From a virus: a stretch of 22,080 nt of DNA. The stretch lies in IMG/VR virus record IMGVR_UViG_3300032213_001478, positions 1 to 22,080 of that record; one strand, written 5' to 3'. Of this stretch, positions 1 to 7,500 are shown piece after piece (positions within the stretch are counted from its first letter, which is position 1; each line of letters starts with the position of its first letter). The notes under the pieces were generated by a model. The model saw only the letters and a list, made by a program, of their open reading frames with translations. It did not search any database and was not told where the DNA came from. The position numbers and the translations under genes were made by a program.

Positions 1-1
1 C

Positions 2-811
2 ATTTACAATCAAAGAGCCACAGCACACATCGAATCTCGAAAACAGCCAGGTGATATGATACTGTGTTTTTATGGACTGGCTAACAAAGCCACTACAGAA
101 GCACACAGTGACCTCAAAATTGTAGAACCCAGCATAGGCTATCCTCCCGATACTGTGTTCAGTCCCTATAGAGCATTTGTCAGTTATAGCCAGATGCACT
201 ATTATTATGGTGTACACGGCAAACTATTAAGCCCCAGCTGGTTTGACACAGTCATACATAATGCATTTACGCCCAGCGAATTTGAATTCAGCGCAGAAAA
301 AGATGATTATTTTGTTTATCTAGGTCGTGTGAACTTTGACAAAGGCATTGACCTTTGCATACAAGTCACTGAACGAATTGGTAAGAAGTTAAAGATTGCA
401 GGGCCTGCAGACACACTAGCACATTTGGGCTATAGTCGCATACCGGATCACGTGGAACTTCTAGGCTATGTCGGGCCCGAACAGCGCAGTAAGTTATTAA
501 GTCGAGCACAGTGCTTGATGGCACCCACTCACTACATTGAACCATTTGGTAACATTGTAGCCGAAGCACAGTTCTGTGGCACTCCGGTTATTACCACTGA
601 TTGGGGTGGATTTGTAGACAGTGTAGTACCGGGAGTAACTGGATATCGTTGTAAAGATTTTACTAGCTTTGTCGAAGCAGCTCGGGTAGTACACGAACTT
701 GATCCAAAAGTTTGCCGTAGTTGGGCTGAACAGAACTTCAGCGATCAAGTCATTCACGACAAATTTGATACGTGGTTAAAGAAAATACACAAGAACGATT
801 TTTATGCATAA
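2..811 (+). CDS. Glycosyltransferase family 4 (group 1), 5' partial
   Basis: Transfers a sugar from a nucleotide donor in a retaining GT-B reaction; acceptor unknown. The frame is open through position 2, and the residues before the first ATG (56) read like glycosyltransferase sequence (RATAHIESRKQPGD), so the true start lies left of the window. About 269 residues are visible. Counting from the ATG at 56, the donor-binding half has YLGRVNFDKGID at about 83-94, then EPFGNIVAE (E162-x7-E170), the GT4 EX7E motif, followed by CGTPVITTDWGGFVDSV. It overlaps the next gene by 8 nt and heads the visible operon. The N-terminal acceptor domain is mostly missing from view. Family call is firm; sugar specificity is not readable. 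Confidence 0.88.
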   Translation: MYNQRATAHIESRKQPGDMILCFYGLANKATTEAHSDLKIVEPSIGYPPDTVFSPYRAFVSYSQMHYYYGVHGKLLSPSWFDTVIHNAFTPSEFEFSAEKDDYFVYLGRVNFDKGIDLCIQVTERIGKKLKIAGPADTLAHLGYSRIPDHVELLGYVGPEQRSKLLSRAQCLMAPTHYIEPFGNIVAEAQFCGTPVITTDWGGFVDSVVPGVTGYRCKDFTSFVEAARVVHELDPKVCRSWAEQNFSDQVIHDKFDTWLKKIHKNDFYA

Positions 812-1214
812 AATTTACAGTAAACTCAATCCTGAAAAACATCTACACACAGTTTTTCGTTACGACGAAATCAGCGGACGTAATGAAGTAGCCGACGAAC
901 ATCAGTTCTTACAACTTGCTACATTGCGTATGGAAAAAGGCAAAACATTTCGCCCACACCAGCACATTTGGAAACCTACTCCTGTTGAGCAAATTATTGC
1001 ACAAGAGTCTTGGGTGGTTATCAAAGGCAGTGTAGAAGTCAGCTTTTACGACACCGACGGTGCGCTATTGGAAAAACAAGTCATTAATCAAGGTGATTGC
1101 TCAATGACATTTGAAGGTGGGCATACATATTTGATTCTCGAGGACGATACAGTGGTCTACGAATACAAAACTGGCCCATATCAAGGCCAAGCAATGGACA
1201 AAGTATTTCTATGA
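804..1214 (+). CDS. Cupin-fold protein of a surface-sugar cluster
   Basis: A 136-residue single-domain protein with cupin features: a histidine pair H52-x-H54, a following acidic stretch (E62, E68), the turn VVIKGSVEVSFYD at 71-83, and GDCSMTFEGGH with H107. These positions fit a metal site in a beta-barrel. It ends in a GPY...DKVFL tail that I associate with small cupins in polysaccharide loci. Its start overlaps the GT4 gene by 8 nt and its end overlaps the acyltransferase as ATGA, so it is translationally coupled on both sides. A sugar 3,4-ketoisomerase (FdtA type) was considered because it neighbours an acyltransferase and a DegT aminotransferase, but the tail does not look like FdtA. Exact activity unknown. 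Confidence 0.72.
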   Translation: MHKIYSKLNPEKHLHTVFRYDEISGRNEVADEHQFLQLATLRMEKGKTFRPHQHIWKPTPVEQIIAQESWVVIKGSVEVSFYDTDGALLEKQVINQGDCSMTFEGGHTYLILEDDTVVYEYKTGPYQGQAMDKVFL

Positions 1215-1735
1215 TCAAAGGCGATGATGTTTTTATTAGCACCATGGTAGACATTCGTCGACCTGAGCTAGTTAGCATTGGTAATCATGTTGCTATCGAC
1301 AGTTTCTTCTATTGCACTACAGAACTGAAGATAGGCGACTATGTGCATATTAGTCCACACGTTGCAGTAATTGGAGGCAAGAAGACTGCATTGTATGTAG
1401 AAGACTTTTGCTTTTTAAGTGTAGGATCAAAATACATTTGCGGCAGCGAACAATTTAACGGCAGCGGTTTAATTGGCCCACTAATTCCCGCAGAGTATCA
1501 GGACACGCAAGACTTATTGCCTATTACACTTAAACGGTTTAGTGGAGCATTGGCTAACAGTGTAGTGCTACCCGGAGTTACCATGGCAGAAGGAAGTGTA
1601 CTCGGTGCAAACAGCTTGCTCAAAGAAGATACAGAACCCTGGACAGTGTATGCTGGCAACCCAGCACGTCCAATCCGAAAACGCAGTATGTACAAAGCAT
1701 ACGAATACGCAGAGAAACTAGGATACAAATATTAA
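1211..1735 (+). CDS. Left-handed beta-helix (hexapeptide) O/N-acyltransferase
   Basis: A 174-residue protein with imperfect hexapeptide repeats (VSIGNHVAID, LKIGDYVHISPHVAVIGG, LANSVVLPGVTMAEGSVLGANSLL), which build a left-handed beta-helix. It ends with WTVYAGNPARPI (about 144-154), the usual closing motif of acetyl-CoA sugar acyltransferases. H50 is a candidate catalytic base. An extra loop at about 80-110 breaks the helix. It starts in the ATGA overlap with the cupin gene, and its stop shares a base with the next start (TAATG at 1733-1737). Sitting beside a DegT aminotransferase and GDP-mannose dehydratase, it could N-acetylate an amino sugar as PerB/FdtC-type enzymes do; that substrate is inference. 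Confidence 0.85.
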   Translation: MIKGDDVFISTMVDIRRPELVSIGNHVAIDSFFYCTTELKIGDYVHISPHVAVIGGKKTALYVEDFCFLSVGSKYICGSEQFNGSGLIGPLIPAEYQDTQDLLPITLKRFSGALANSVVLPGVTMAEGSVLGANSLLKEDTEPWTVYAGNPARPIRKRSMYKAYEYAEKLGYKY

Positions 1736-2424
1736 TGACTAAATTTAACAGTTGGCCCAGTGGCAAATTACCAAAAGAATTTCAGCGCCCTGAACTTGAT
1801 GCAGTAAAACAACTAGGATATCAATGGAACGATCCCAGAGATGTTGTGGGAATCTTTGAACGCAAAGTAGCAGAATTTGCAGGTGCAAAATATGGAGTAA
1901 GTGTAGACTGTTGTACTCATGGAGTGTTTTTAAGTTTGAAATATTTAAATGCACAAGGGCCAGTCGAAATACCTAAACACACATATCAAAGTATTACCAT
2001 GCATATTAAACATGCTGGTTGCCATCCTACGTTTAGAGATGAACAGTGGAGTGGTGCATATCAATTGAAACCTTATCCAGTATGGGATGCTGCTACACGC
2101 TGGCGTAAAGGTATGTACCTTGGAGGTATGCACGTAGTAAGTTTTCAAATTAAAAAGCGTATACCCATTGGCCGCGGCGGAATGATTCTCACAGATGATA
2201 AACAAGCGTATGATTGGTTATGCAAAGCAAGATATGATGGGAGAGATCTTGACGTCAGCCAATGGGACGACGATGCAGACATATGTGGTTGGCATATGTA
2301 TATGACTCCCGAAGATGCTGCTCGTGGTATTATTCTGATGGATCAAGTGCCTGATGATACTCCTGATTGTGGCGGCTGGGAAAATTATGCAGATTTAAGT
2401 AAAAAGAAATTGTGGAAAGAATAA
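1735..2424 (+). CDS. Short DegT/DnrJ/EryC1/StrS-type aminotransferase
   Basis: Probable PLP-dependent sugar aminotransferase of the DegT family. Visible landmarks: FAGAKYGVSVDCCTHGVFLSL (48-68; phosphate-binding region, with THG near the usual S/T-G-T), VWDAA with D118 at the pyridine-nitrogen position, and SFQIKKRIPIGRGG (136-149), where K141 matches the Schiff-base lysine of SFxxxK....GEGG. The usual GEGG is GRGG here. MTPEDAARGIILMDQ (190-204) matches the family's MTPEDAA helix, but the protein stops about 25 residues later. At 229 aa it lacks the C-terminal small domain of the usual 360-400 aa enzymes. No frameshift remnant is seen because the dehydratase gene starts 1 nt after the stop. 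It may be a compact phage version; activity unproven. Confidence 0.82.
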   Translation: MTKFNSWPSGKLPKEFQRPELDAVKQLGYQWNDPRDVVGIFERKVAEFAGAKYGVSVDCCTHGVFLSLKYLNAQGPVEIPKHTYQSITMHIKHAGCHPTFRDEQWSGAYQLKPYPVWDAATRWRKGMYLGGMHVVSFQIKKRIPIGRGGMILTDDKQAYDWLCKARYDGRDLDVSQWDDDADICGWHMYMTPEDAARGIILMDQVPDDTPDCGGWENYADLSKKKLWKE

Positions 2425-2425
2425 A

Positions 2426-3397
2426 ATGAAAAAGAAAGCATTGATCACAGGCATTAATGGCCAAGATGGTAGTTATCTGTCAGAATATTTGTTAAGCTTG
2501 GGCTATGATGTATATGGCATTGTTCGTAGACACAGTGTTCCTGAAGGCCAAAGTTCGAGACTAGAGCATATCAATGATAAGATCACACGCATCTACGGAG
2601 ATCTCACTGATGAAATGAGTATTGCTAATGTAGTAAATCAAGTTAAACCTGATGAAATTTATAATCTGGGTGCAATGAGTCATGTGCGGATTAGTTTTGA
2701 TATGCCTGCATTTACCATCAAAACTAATAGTTTAGGTGTTCTTAATATGCTAGAAGCATACAGACAGTTTGCACCCAGTGCTAAATTTTATCAAGCCAGT
2801 TCCAGCGAGATGTTTGGAAACAGTATTGATGCAGATGGCGTACAAAGATTAACTACACCAATGACTCCGGTTAGTCCGTACGGTTGCAGTAAGGTCATGG
2901 GATTTAATTTAACCAGACATTATCGCGATGCTTATAAATTACATGCCTGTAATGGTATTTTGTTTAACCATGAGAGTCCACGTCGCGGTACAAATTTTGT
3001 CACAAACAAAGTTGTAAAAACAGCAGTGGAAATTAAAAAGGGACTAGTAGATAAATTAGAATTGGGAAATCTAGACAGTAGTAGAGATTGGGGACATAGC
3101 TATGATTATGTACGAGCCATGCACCTACTATTAACTCACGATGTTCCCAAAGACTGGGTAGTGGCTACAGGTCAGAGCCATACTGTGCGAGACCTGTGCA
3201 AATATGTGTTTGAAAGTCTTGATATGAATTATGAAAACTATGTAGTTCAAAATCAAAAATTTCTAAGACCCGAGGAATTAAAATTCCTTAAAGGTGACAG
3301 CGCACCGATTCGCAATGAGCTAAGTTGGAAACCTGTTTATACCTTTGAGTCAATGTTGGATGAAATGATTGCACACTGGATGAAAGAAATTAAATGA
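2426..3397 (+). CDS. gmd: GDP-mannose 4,6-dehydratase
   Basis: Converts GDP-D-mannose to GDP-4-keto-6-deoxy-D-mannose, the branch point to GDP-fucose, GDP-rhamnose, GDP-perosamine and GDP-colitose. A 323-residue extended short-chain dehydrogenase with the NADP-binding GINGQDGSY at the N-terminus, SSSEMFG at about 125-131, the catalytic Y152-x3-K156 (YGCSK) and the hallmark NHESPRRG near 181-188. Length is near that of bacterial Gmd (about 345-375), slightly short. One base separates it from the aminotransferase, and ATGA overlap couples it to the next gene. It is the only clear sugar-nucleotide enzyme visible, so it probably supplies donor for the fucosyltransferase-like genes downstream. No GDP-fucose synthase is in the window. 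Confidence 0.96.
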   Translation: MKKKALITGINGQDGSYLSEYLLSLGYDVYGIVRRHSVPEGQSSRLEHINDKITRIYGDLTDEMSIANVVNQVKPDEIYNLGAMSHVRISFDMPAFTIKTNSLGVLNMLEAYRQFAPSAKFYQASSSEMFGNSIDADGVQRLTTPMTPVSPYGCSKVMGFNLTRHYRDAYKLHACNGILFNHESPRRGTNFVTNKVVKTAVEIKKGLVDKLELGNLDSSRDWGHSYDYVRAMHLLLTHDVPKDWVVATGQSHTVRDLCKYVFESLDMNYENYVVQNQKFLRPEELKFLKGDSAPIRNELSWKPVYTFESMLDEMIAHWMKEIK

Positions 3398-4236
3398 ATA
3401 ATCATATCTATGTAATGCCTGGCGGCGGTCCGTTCAGTAGATTTTTGCAATGCGGAGTAATACCATTGGCGGATATTGATTTTGACAGTGTATTTTTAAC
3501 ACTAAGTCCTTTTGAAGAAAATACTAATAATGATGAGTATCTCGAAGAGGCAGTGGGACACATAATCAAAAATAGATCTGCAATGCAGGCCTACGGAATT
3601 GAAAGACCTTATGATCATATTATGGGTTACGTCTTAGATCAAAAAACAGACATGACCTACGAGTACAAAGGATTCCTGCCAATCGGAAAAATGTACATGA
3701 AAGACGATCCTATAGAAGATAGTAGTCGATTGTCGGAATATAAACGTGTAATGAATAAAATTCACATTAACAATGAAATCACTACTAAAGTAGATAACTT
3801 ATGTAAGTTAGTTAATATTAATTCTCGTACATTGGGTGTGCATGTAAGAATGACTACCATGGCTGTGCATACTAATTATAATCCAATAACACACGAAGAT
3901 TATTGTAACACCATTGATAAACAATTGTCCACTGGCGACTGGGACGGCCTTTACGTTGCCACAGACAATGTAGAGTCTTTGGTTAAAATGGAACAACGAT
4001 ACGGAAATATAATTAGATATTATCCAAATTTATGGAGATTACCCACAGAACAAATCACAGAACGCTGGCAATGGTCCTGGGAGTATGAAGCGTTTTTCTA
4101 TAAAAGATTCTGGCAAGAGAGTTTTATGGAAGCAATGACTTTGGCACGATGCGGCGGCATGATATGTAGGGACAGTAATTTTAGCAATGCTGCGGTAGTT
4201 TTCAGTAATTCATTAAAACGTATAGTACATCTATGA
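3394..4236 (+). CDS. Fucosyltransferase-like glycosyltransferase (GT11/GT23/O-FucT type)
   Basis: A 280-residue protein with features of the alpha-fucosyltransferase GT-B superfamily. The N-terminal MPGGGPFSRFLQ resembles the GGxGN loop; LGVHVRMTTM (147-156) resembles the HxRxxD donor-binding motif; YVATDNVE (about 188-195) matches the 'atD' strand; and LARCGGMICRDSNFSNAAVVFS near 249-270 matches the closing 'S.FS..A' segment. These enzymes use GDP-fucose or another GDP-6-deoxyhexose, which fits the gmd gene that it overlaps by ATGA. Two positions deviate: M replaces the second R/D region of HxRxxD, and the N-terminal loop is short. Acceptor unknown. A different GT with a convergent pattern cannot be excluded. 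Confidence 0.55.
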   Translation: MNNHIYVMPGGGPFSRFLQCGVIPLADIDFDSVFLTLSPFEENTNNDEYLEEAVGHIIKNRSAMQAYGIERPYDHIMGYVLDQKTDMTYEYKGFLPIGKMYMKDDPIEDSSRLSEYKRVMNKIHINNEITTKVDNLCKLVNINSRTLGVHVRMTTMAVHTNYNPITHEDYCNTIDKQLSTGDWDGLYVATDNVESLVKMEQRYGNIIRYYPNLWRLPTEQITERWQWSWEYEAFFYKRFWQESFMEAMTLARCGGMICRDSNFSNAAVVFSNSLKRIVHL

Positions 4237-5000
4237 AACACGCATTTTTTGTAACAAGCAGTATTGAATTAGATCCAACTAAATCTTTTAAAGGTGTGCC
4301 TAAGAGAACAGTGTTTGGCACCAGCGAAAGGCTTGAGCAAACTATTGCAACTTTACAAAATTTAAAAACAAAAGATCCAACAGCTCCGATTTATTTTATC
4401 GATTCTAGTAAATCTTACTTTAAAGAATTAGACGACCTAGGCCTAATAGATTTTAATTATATTAGCTTAGAAAAAATTAATCCAGTGATAGCAGAAACGG
4501 TAAGAACCTATACTAGTAAATCGTACTGTGAATGTCTAATGATTTTAGAATTTTTTAAACATTTTAAAAAAGACTTAACAAACTTTGATTTTATTACTAA
4601 GATTTGTGGTAGATATACTTTAGGAGATGATTACAACGTCTCTGTTTTTAAACCATGGCTCAAAGATAAATTTTTTATGAAAAAAGAATTAGTATGGGCC
4701 GACGAGCATATTAACTTTTTAAGCGAACAAGCATTGCCTAGAGATTTATTAGTAGACAATAAATTATACGGATTTTATACTGTGGCTCACGCATTTGGTA
4801 CTAATAGATTAGATCATTATGAAGCAATAATGGCAGCCAGTGCTCAAATGCAAATGGAACACGGCAAGTATTATCATCAAGACGTAGAATATACATTACA
4901 TTTGTATATCAGATTATTTAATTTAATGAAAGATGTGGAAATAGTTGACTGGACTGTAGATGGCAGGTGCGGAGTCACAGGAGATTGGGTGAGGTATTAA
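4233..5000 (+). CDS. Probable GT-A-type glycosyltransferase (HtrL/YibB-like pattern)
   Basis: A 255-residue protein with a pattern I associate with nucleotide-sugar transferases of the HtrL/YibB sort: FGTSERLEQTIATLQNLK at 28-45 (repeated-stimulus helix), PIYFIDSS (52-59; beta strand with acidic end), and FDFITKICGRYTLGDD (118-133), where the K-x-x-GRY block is typical. A late DVEYTLHLY (near 217-225) may supply the acidic active-site residue. It sits between two fucosyltransferase-like genes, with ATGA overlap in front and TAATG overlap behind. Its DNA is strikingly AT-rich compared with the genes before 2400, suggesting a different origin. Sugar and acceptor are unknown, and the family assignment is from memory. 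Confidence 0.5.
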   Translation: MKHAFFVTSSIELDPTKSFKGVPKRTVFGTSERLEQTIATLQNLKTKDPTAPIYFIDSSKSYFKELDDLGLIDFNYISLEKINPVIAETVRTYTSKSYCECLMILEFFKHFKKDLTNFDFITKICGRYTLGDDYNVSVFKPWLKDKFFMKKELVWADEHINFLSEQALPRDLLVDNKLYGFYTVAHAFGTNRLDHYEAIMAASAQMQMEHGKYYHQDVEYTLHLYIRLFNLMKDVEIVDWTVDGRCGVTGDWVRY

Positions 5001-5845
5001 TGCATAAAATTACACAAATTGGTTATATGCCTGGTTATGGCTTATATGATAATCAAACTTTTACACAACTGTTTGATAAAAGAGTGTCTATTAATATAGA
5101 CAATGTGGATATCATTGAAGAAGCAGATTTTAGAGTTTTGCTACAAAGCGAACCGCCAAACTTGTACATTGCATTTGCGGGAATGGTACAAGAAAATGCT
5201 GACAAATTTGATTTAATATTAACTTATGATGATAGGCTACTGTCACTGCCTAATGCAAAAGAGTTTTGTGCAGTGGGATCATGGATCCCAGATAACTTGA
5301 TATTAGACAAACAAAATGAAATTAGTTTTTTAATGAGCAGCAAAATAAACGGAGATGCTTATCACATGCGTTTTCGAATCATGCGAAAATTAGAAAAATT
5401 AACCGACAATAAATTTAAAAAATTCGATGTAAATTGGTATCGCAGCCCTCCTCGAGTACCATCAAAAGATAAGTTTTTTAATAGAGCAAAGTTTAATATT
5501 GCCTGCGAAAATCAAATTATGACCAATATGTTTACCGAAAAATTATTGGACTGTTTTAAAACTTATACGGTTCCTATTTACTATGGATGTAAAAATATAG
5601 AAAAGTATTTTAATCCAAAGGGCATTTTAAAATTTGATACATTTGAAGAATTAGAAAAAATTTTAGATAATTTGGAACCTGAAATGTACGATGAAATGAA
5701 ACCGTACATGGAAGAAAATTATCAATTAGCTAAACCATTTTGGGAAAAGAGCATCTATCAACGAATAGAAAATGAAATAGAAAAAAGTATGGAGCTTGAT
5801 CTTGTTCAACATGACAATTTTTTACATTCAATTATCCTCGAATAA
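5000..5845 (+). CDS. GT10 fucosyltransferase-like enzyme
   Basis: A 281-residue glycosyltransferase resembling the alpha-1,3/1,4-fucosyltransferase family (GT10), which moves fucose from GDP-fucose onto GlcNAc-type acceptors. The hallmark block is clear: FNIACEN (165-171), MFTEKLLDCF (177-186) and VPIYYGCKNIEKYFNP (191-206), matching 'F.i.fEN...yvTEK..da....vPiYwG'. ATG at 5000 is chosen rather than the in-frame GTG at 4967 because it forms a TAATG overlap with the previous gene and has GAGG five bases upstream. No signal peptide or membrane anchor is visible, as expected for a bacterial or phage enzyme. It may use the GDP-6-deoxyhexose made through the upstream gmd. Fucose itself is an assumption. 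Confidence 0.85.
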   Translation: MHKITQIGYMPGYGLYDNQTFTQLFDKRVSINIDNVDIIEEADFRVLLQSEPPNLYIAFAGMVQENADKFDLILTYDDRLLSLPNAKEFCAVGSWIPDNLILDKQNEISFLMSSKINGDAYHMRFRIMRKLEKLTDNKFKKFDVNWYRSPPRVPSKDKFFNRAKFNIACENQIMTNMFTEKLLDCFKTYTVPIYYGCKNIEKYFNPKGILKFDTFEELEKILDNLEPEMYDEMKPYMEENYQLAKPFWEKSIYQRIENEIEKSMELDLVQHDNFLHSIILE

Positions 5846-5854
5846 GTACAATAC

Positions 5855-6412
5855 ATGAAAACTAATCTAATAATAACAGACAATTTTTACGGCGATCCCG
5901 ACATTGTCAGACAATTTGCACTAAGCCAGGTTTTTGATGTAAAGGGAAATTACCCAGGCGCTCGTACTAGAAGTTTTCTCACGGCAGAACTTAAAGAATC
6001 TATTCAGACTATAATTTGGAATGCCGGTGGGGAAGTTAATAACTGGTTTGAAAAAGATGGGTATACCGGATCATTTCAATTGACTACAGCAGAAGACAGA
6101 AGCTGGATCCACACTGATCATTTCAATAAATGGGCAGGTGTATTATATTTGACTCCTGATGCTCCTGTAACGTCAGGCACTGGTCTTTTTATGTATAAAA
6201 AGAATAATGCAACCACAGCCGCTGAAATGGGAGATGAATCATATGATTCTCAGGATATGACTAAATGGCACAAATACGATGTTATCGCTAATAGATACAA
6301 TCGTTTAGTGCTATATCGCGGAGATTTGTTTCATAGTAGCTTAGACTATTTTGGCAGTACATCTCAAGACTGTCGCCTTTTTCAATTGTTTTTCTTTGAT
6401 ACGGTTTATTAA
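5855..6412 (+). CDS. 2OG/Fe(II)-oxygenase-like protein, tandem copy 1 (DUF6445-like)
   Basis: A 185-residue double-stranded beta-helix protein. Candidate iron ligands are H86-x-D88 in SWIHTDH and H160 in LFHSSLDYFG; R174 in CRLFQLFFF is a candidate 2-oxoglutarate carboxylate ligand. YLTPDAPVTSGTGLF (98-112) lies between them, as in prolyl-hydroxylase-like folds. From memory the pattern matches the family called DUF6445, which is common in marine phages; its substrate is unknown. It follows the GT10 gene by 9 nt and precedes its own paralog by 1 nt. The metal triad is intact, so it is likely catalytic. Hydroxylation of a sugar, lipid, protein or nucleotide cannot be told apart here. Confidence 0.75.
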   Translation: MKTNLIITDNFYGDPDIVRQFALSQVFDVKGNYPGARTRSFLTAELKESIQTIIWNAGGEVNNWFEKDGYTGSFQLTTAEDRSWIHTDHFNKWAGVLYLTPDAPVTSGTGLFMYKKNNATTAAEMGDESYDSQDMTKWHKYDVIANRYNRLVLYRGDLFHSSLDYFGSTSQDCRLFQLFFFDTVY

Positions 6413-6413
6413 T

Positions 6414-6965
6414 ATGAGAACAAATACCATTGTTGTTGATAGTTTTTACAGTAATCCAGATGGGGTTAGAGCTTTTGCGTTGAGTCAAGAATTCGCTCAA
6501 AGGGAAAACTACCCAGGGATTAGAACTAAATCTTTTTTAAATCAAAGTACAAAAGACTGTATAGCATCTATAATTAGAAATGCAGGCGGCAATGTACTAA
6601 ATTGGAATGAACAAGACGGACTAACTGGAAGTTTTGAACTGGCCATGTCCCGGGACCGTAGTTGGATTCATACGGATCATTATAATACCTGGGCCGGTGT
6701 GTGTTATTTGACCCCCGATGCTCCTTTAACAGGCGGCACAGGATTTTTTAAATATAAAAAAACAAATTCTTTTCTTGCTTCGGAATTAGAAACATACGAG
6801 TCTCAGGATTATACTAAGTGGGAACTATGCGATAGCATTGCTAACAGATACAATAGATTGGTATTATACCGTAGCGATCAGTTTCATACAAGTTTAGATT
6901 ATTTCGGTAATACAATGGAAACAGGTAGATTGTTTCAACTATTTTTTATAACAACAGAATTTTAA
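6414..6965 (+). CDS. 2OG/Fe(II)-oxygenase-like protein, tandem copy 2 (DUF6445-like)
   Basis: A 183-residue paralog of the preceding gene, sharing DRSWIHTDH, WAGV.YLTPDAP, IANRYNRLVLYR, SLDYFG and RLFQLFF in the same order and spacing. Candidate ligands are H86, D88, H158 and R172. The start is ATG 6414, one base after the previous stop; an in-frame upstream extension to 6351 runs inside the previous gene and has no homolog in copy 1. Differences concentrate in the N-terminal third and the loop at about 113-140 (copy 1 is two residues longer there), which suggests divergence in substrate choice after duplication. Both copies keep the full metal site, so neither looks like a decaying pseudogene. 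Confidence 0.75.
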   Translation: MRTNTIVVDSFYSNPDGVRAFALSQEFAQRENYPGIRTKSFLNQSTKDCIASIIRNAGGNVLNWNEQDGLTGSFELAMSRDRSWIHTDHYNTWAGVCYLTPDAPLTGGTGFFKYKKTNSFLASELETYESQDYTKWELCDSIANRYNRLVLYRSDQFHTSLDYFGNTMETGRLFQLFFITTEF

Positions 6966-6974
6966 AGGTCGCAC

Positions 6975-7499
6975 ATGATTCACCGGCACAGCAATTTTTT
7001 AGATCAGGACGTATTGGAAGCACTAAGAAAAAAGTACGAAACTAGTCGCGGTCAAGCAGTTTTTGAAGTAAATCATATGGGCCGATGGGGCAAAGGTCTC
7101 GAAGCAGGTTCTTATGCACCTGTACTAATTTTGCCTATTCCAGAATATAGAGATTATCTAATAGAAAAATATCAAGCTTTAGATCCTAGATTTAAAGATT
7201 ATCCTAATTTGACATGCTTTATGCATGTTTGGCTCCCGGGAAGCCAGATAACATTTCATCATGATGCAAGTGATGATAATCCAAGACTTAGTAGCACTAT
7301 ATACCTTAATGAAACATGGAATTGGAACTGGGGCGGATTATTTTTGTACGATCATCCAGAAATGGGACAGGGGTGGATATTCCCTCACGGAAATACAATG
7401 ATGTGGTTTGAGCCTCCCATTTATCATGCTACTAGTATGATTAGCTCTAATGCTGAATACCCAAGATTAAGTATACAATTATTCTTTAACAAATACTAA
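6975..7499 (+). CDS. 2OG/Fe(II)-oxygenase-like protein 3
   Basis: A 174-residue protein with a prolyl-4-hydroxylase-like layout. ITFHHDASDDNPRLSSTIYLN gives H95-x-D97; WNWGGLFLYD is the central strand-turn; MWFEPPIYHATSMI supplies distal H151, and PRLSIQLFF supplies R164. The order HxD...H...R with this spacing is that of the 2OG/Fe(II) superfamily, but the sequence is not a close copy of the two preceding genes. A tryptophan/asparagine run (ETWNWNWGG) precedes the central strand. It starts 9 nt after the previous stop with AAGG upstream, and the next gene follows 1 nt after its stop. Substrate unknown. Confidence 0.72.
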   Translation: MIHRHSNFLDQDVLEALRKKYETSRGQAVFEVNHMGRWGKGLEAGSYAPVLILPIPEYRDYLIEKYQALDPRFKDYPNLTCFMHVWLPGSQITFHHDASDDNPRLSSTIYLNETWNWNWGGLFLYDHPEMGQGWIFPHGNTMMWFEPPIYHATSMISSNAEYPRLSIQLFFNKY

Positions 7500-7500
7500 T

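Noticed and set aside
804-1214. Cupin as FdtA-type sugar 3,4-ketoisomerase
   Set aside because: Attractive beside an acyltransferase and DegT gene, but the C-terminal motif differs and the visible sugar nucleotide is GDP-linked.
4967-4999. GTG start extending the GT10 gene by 11 residues
   Set aside because: The ATG at 5000 has GAGG upstream and the TAATG overlap typical of this operon; the extension encodes an unrelated Arg-rich stretch.
6351-6413. Upstream start for the second DUF6445-like copy
   Set aside because: It lies inside the previous gene; ATG 6414 aligns with the start of copy 1.
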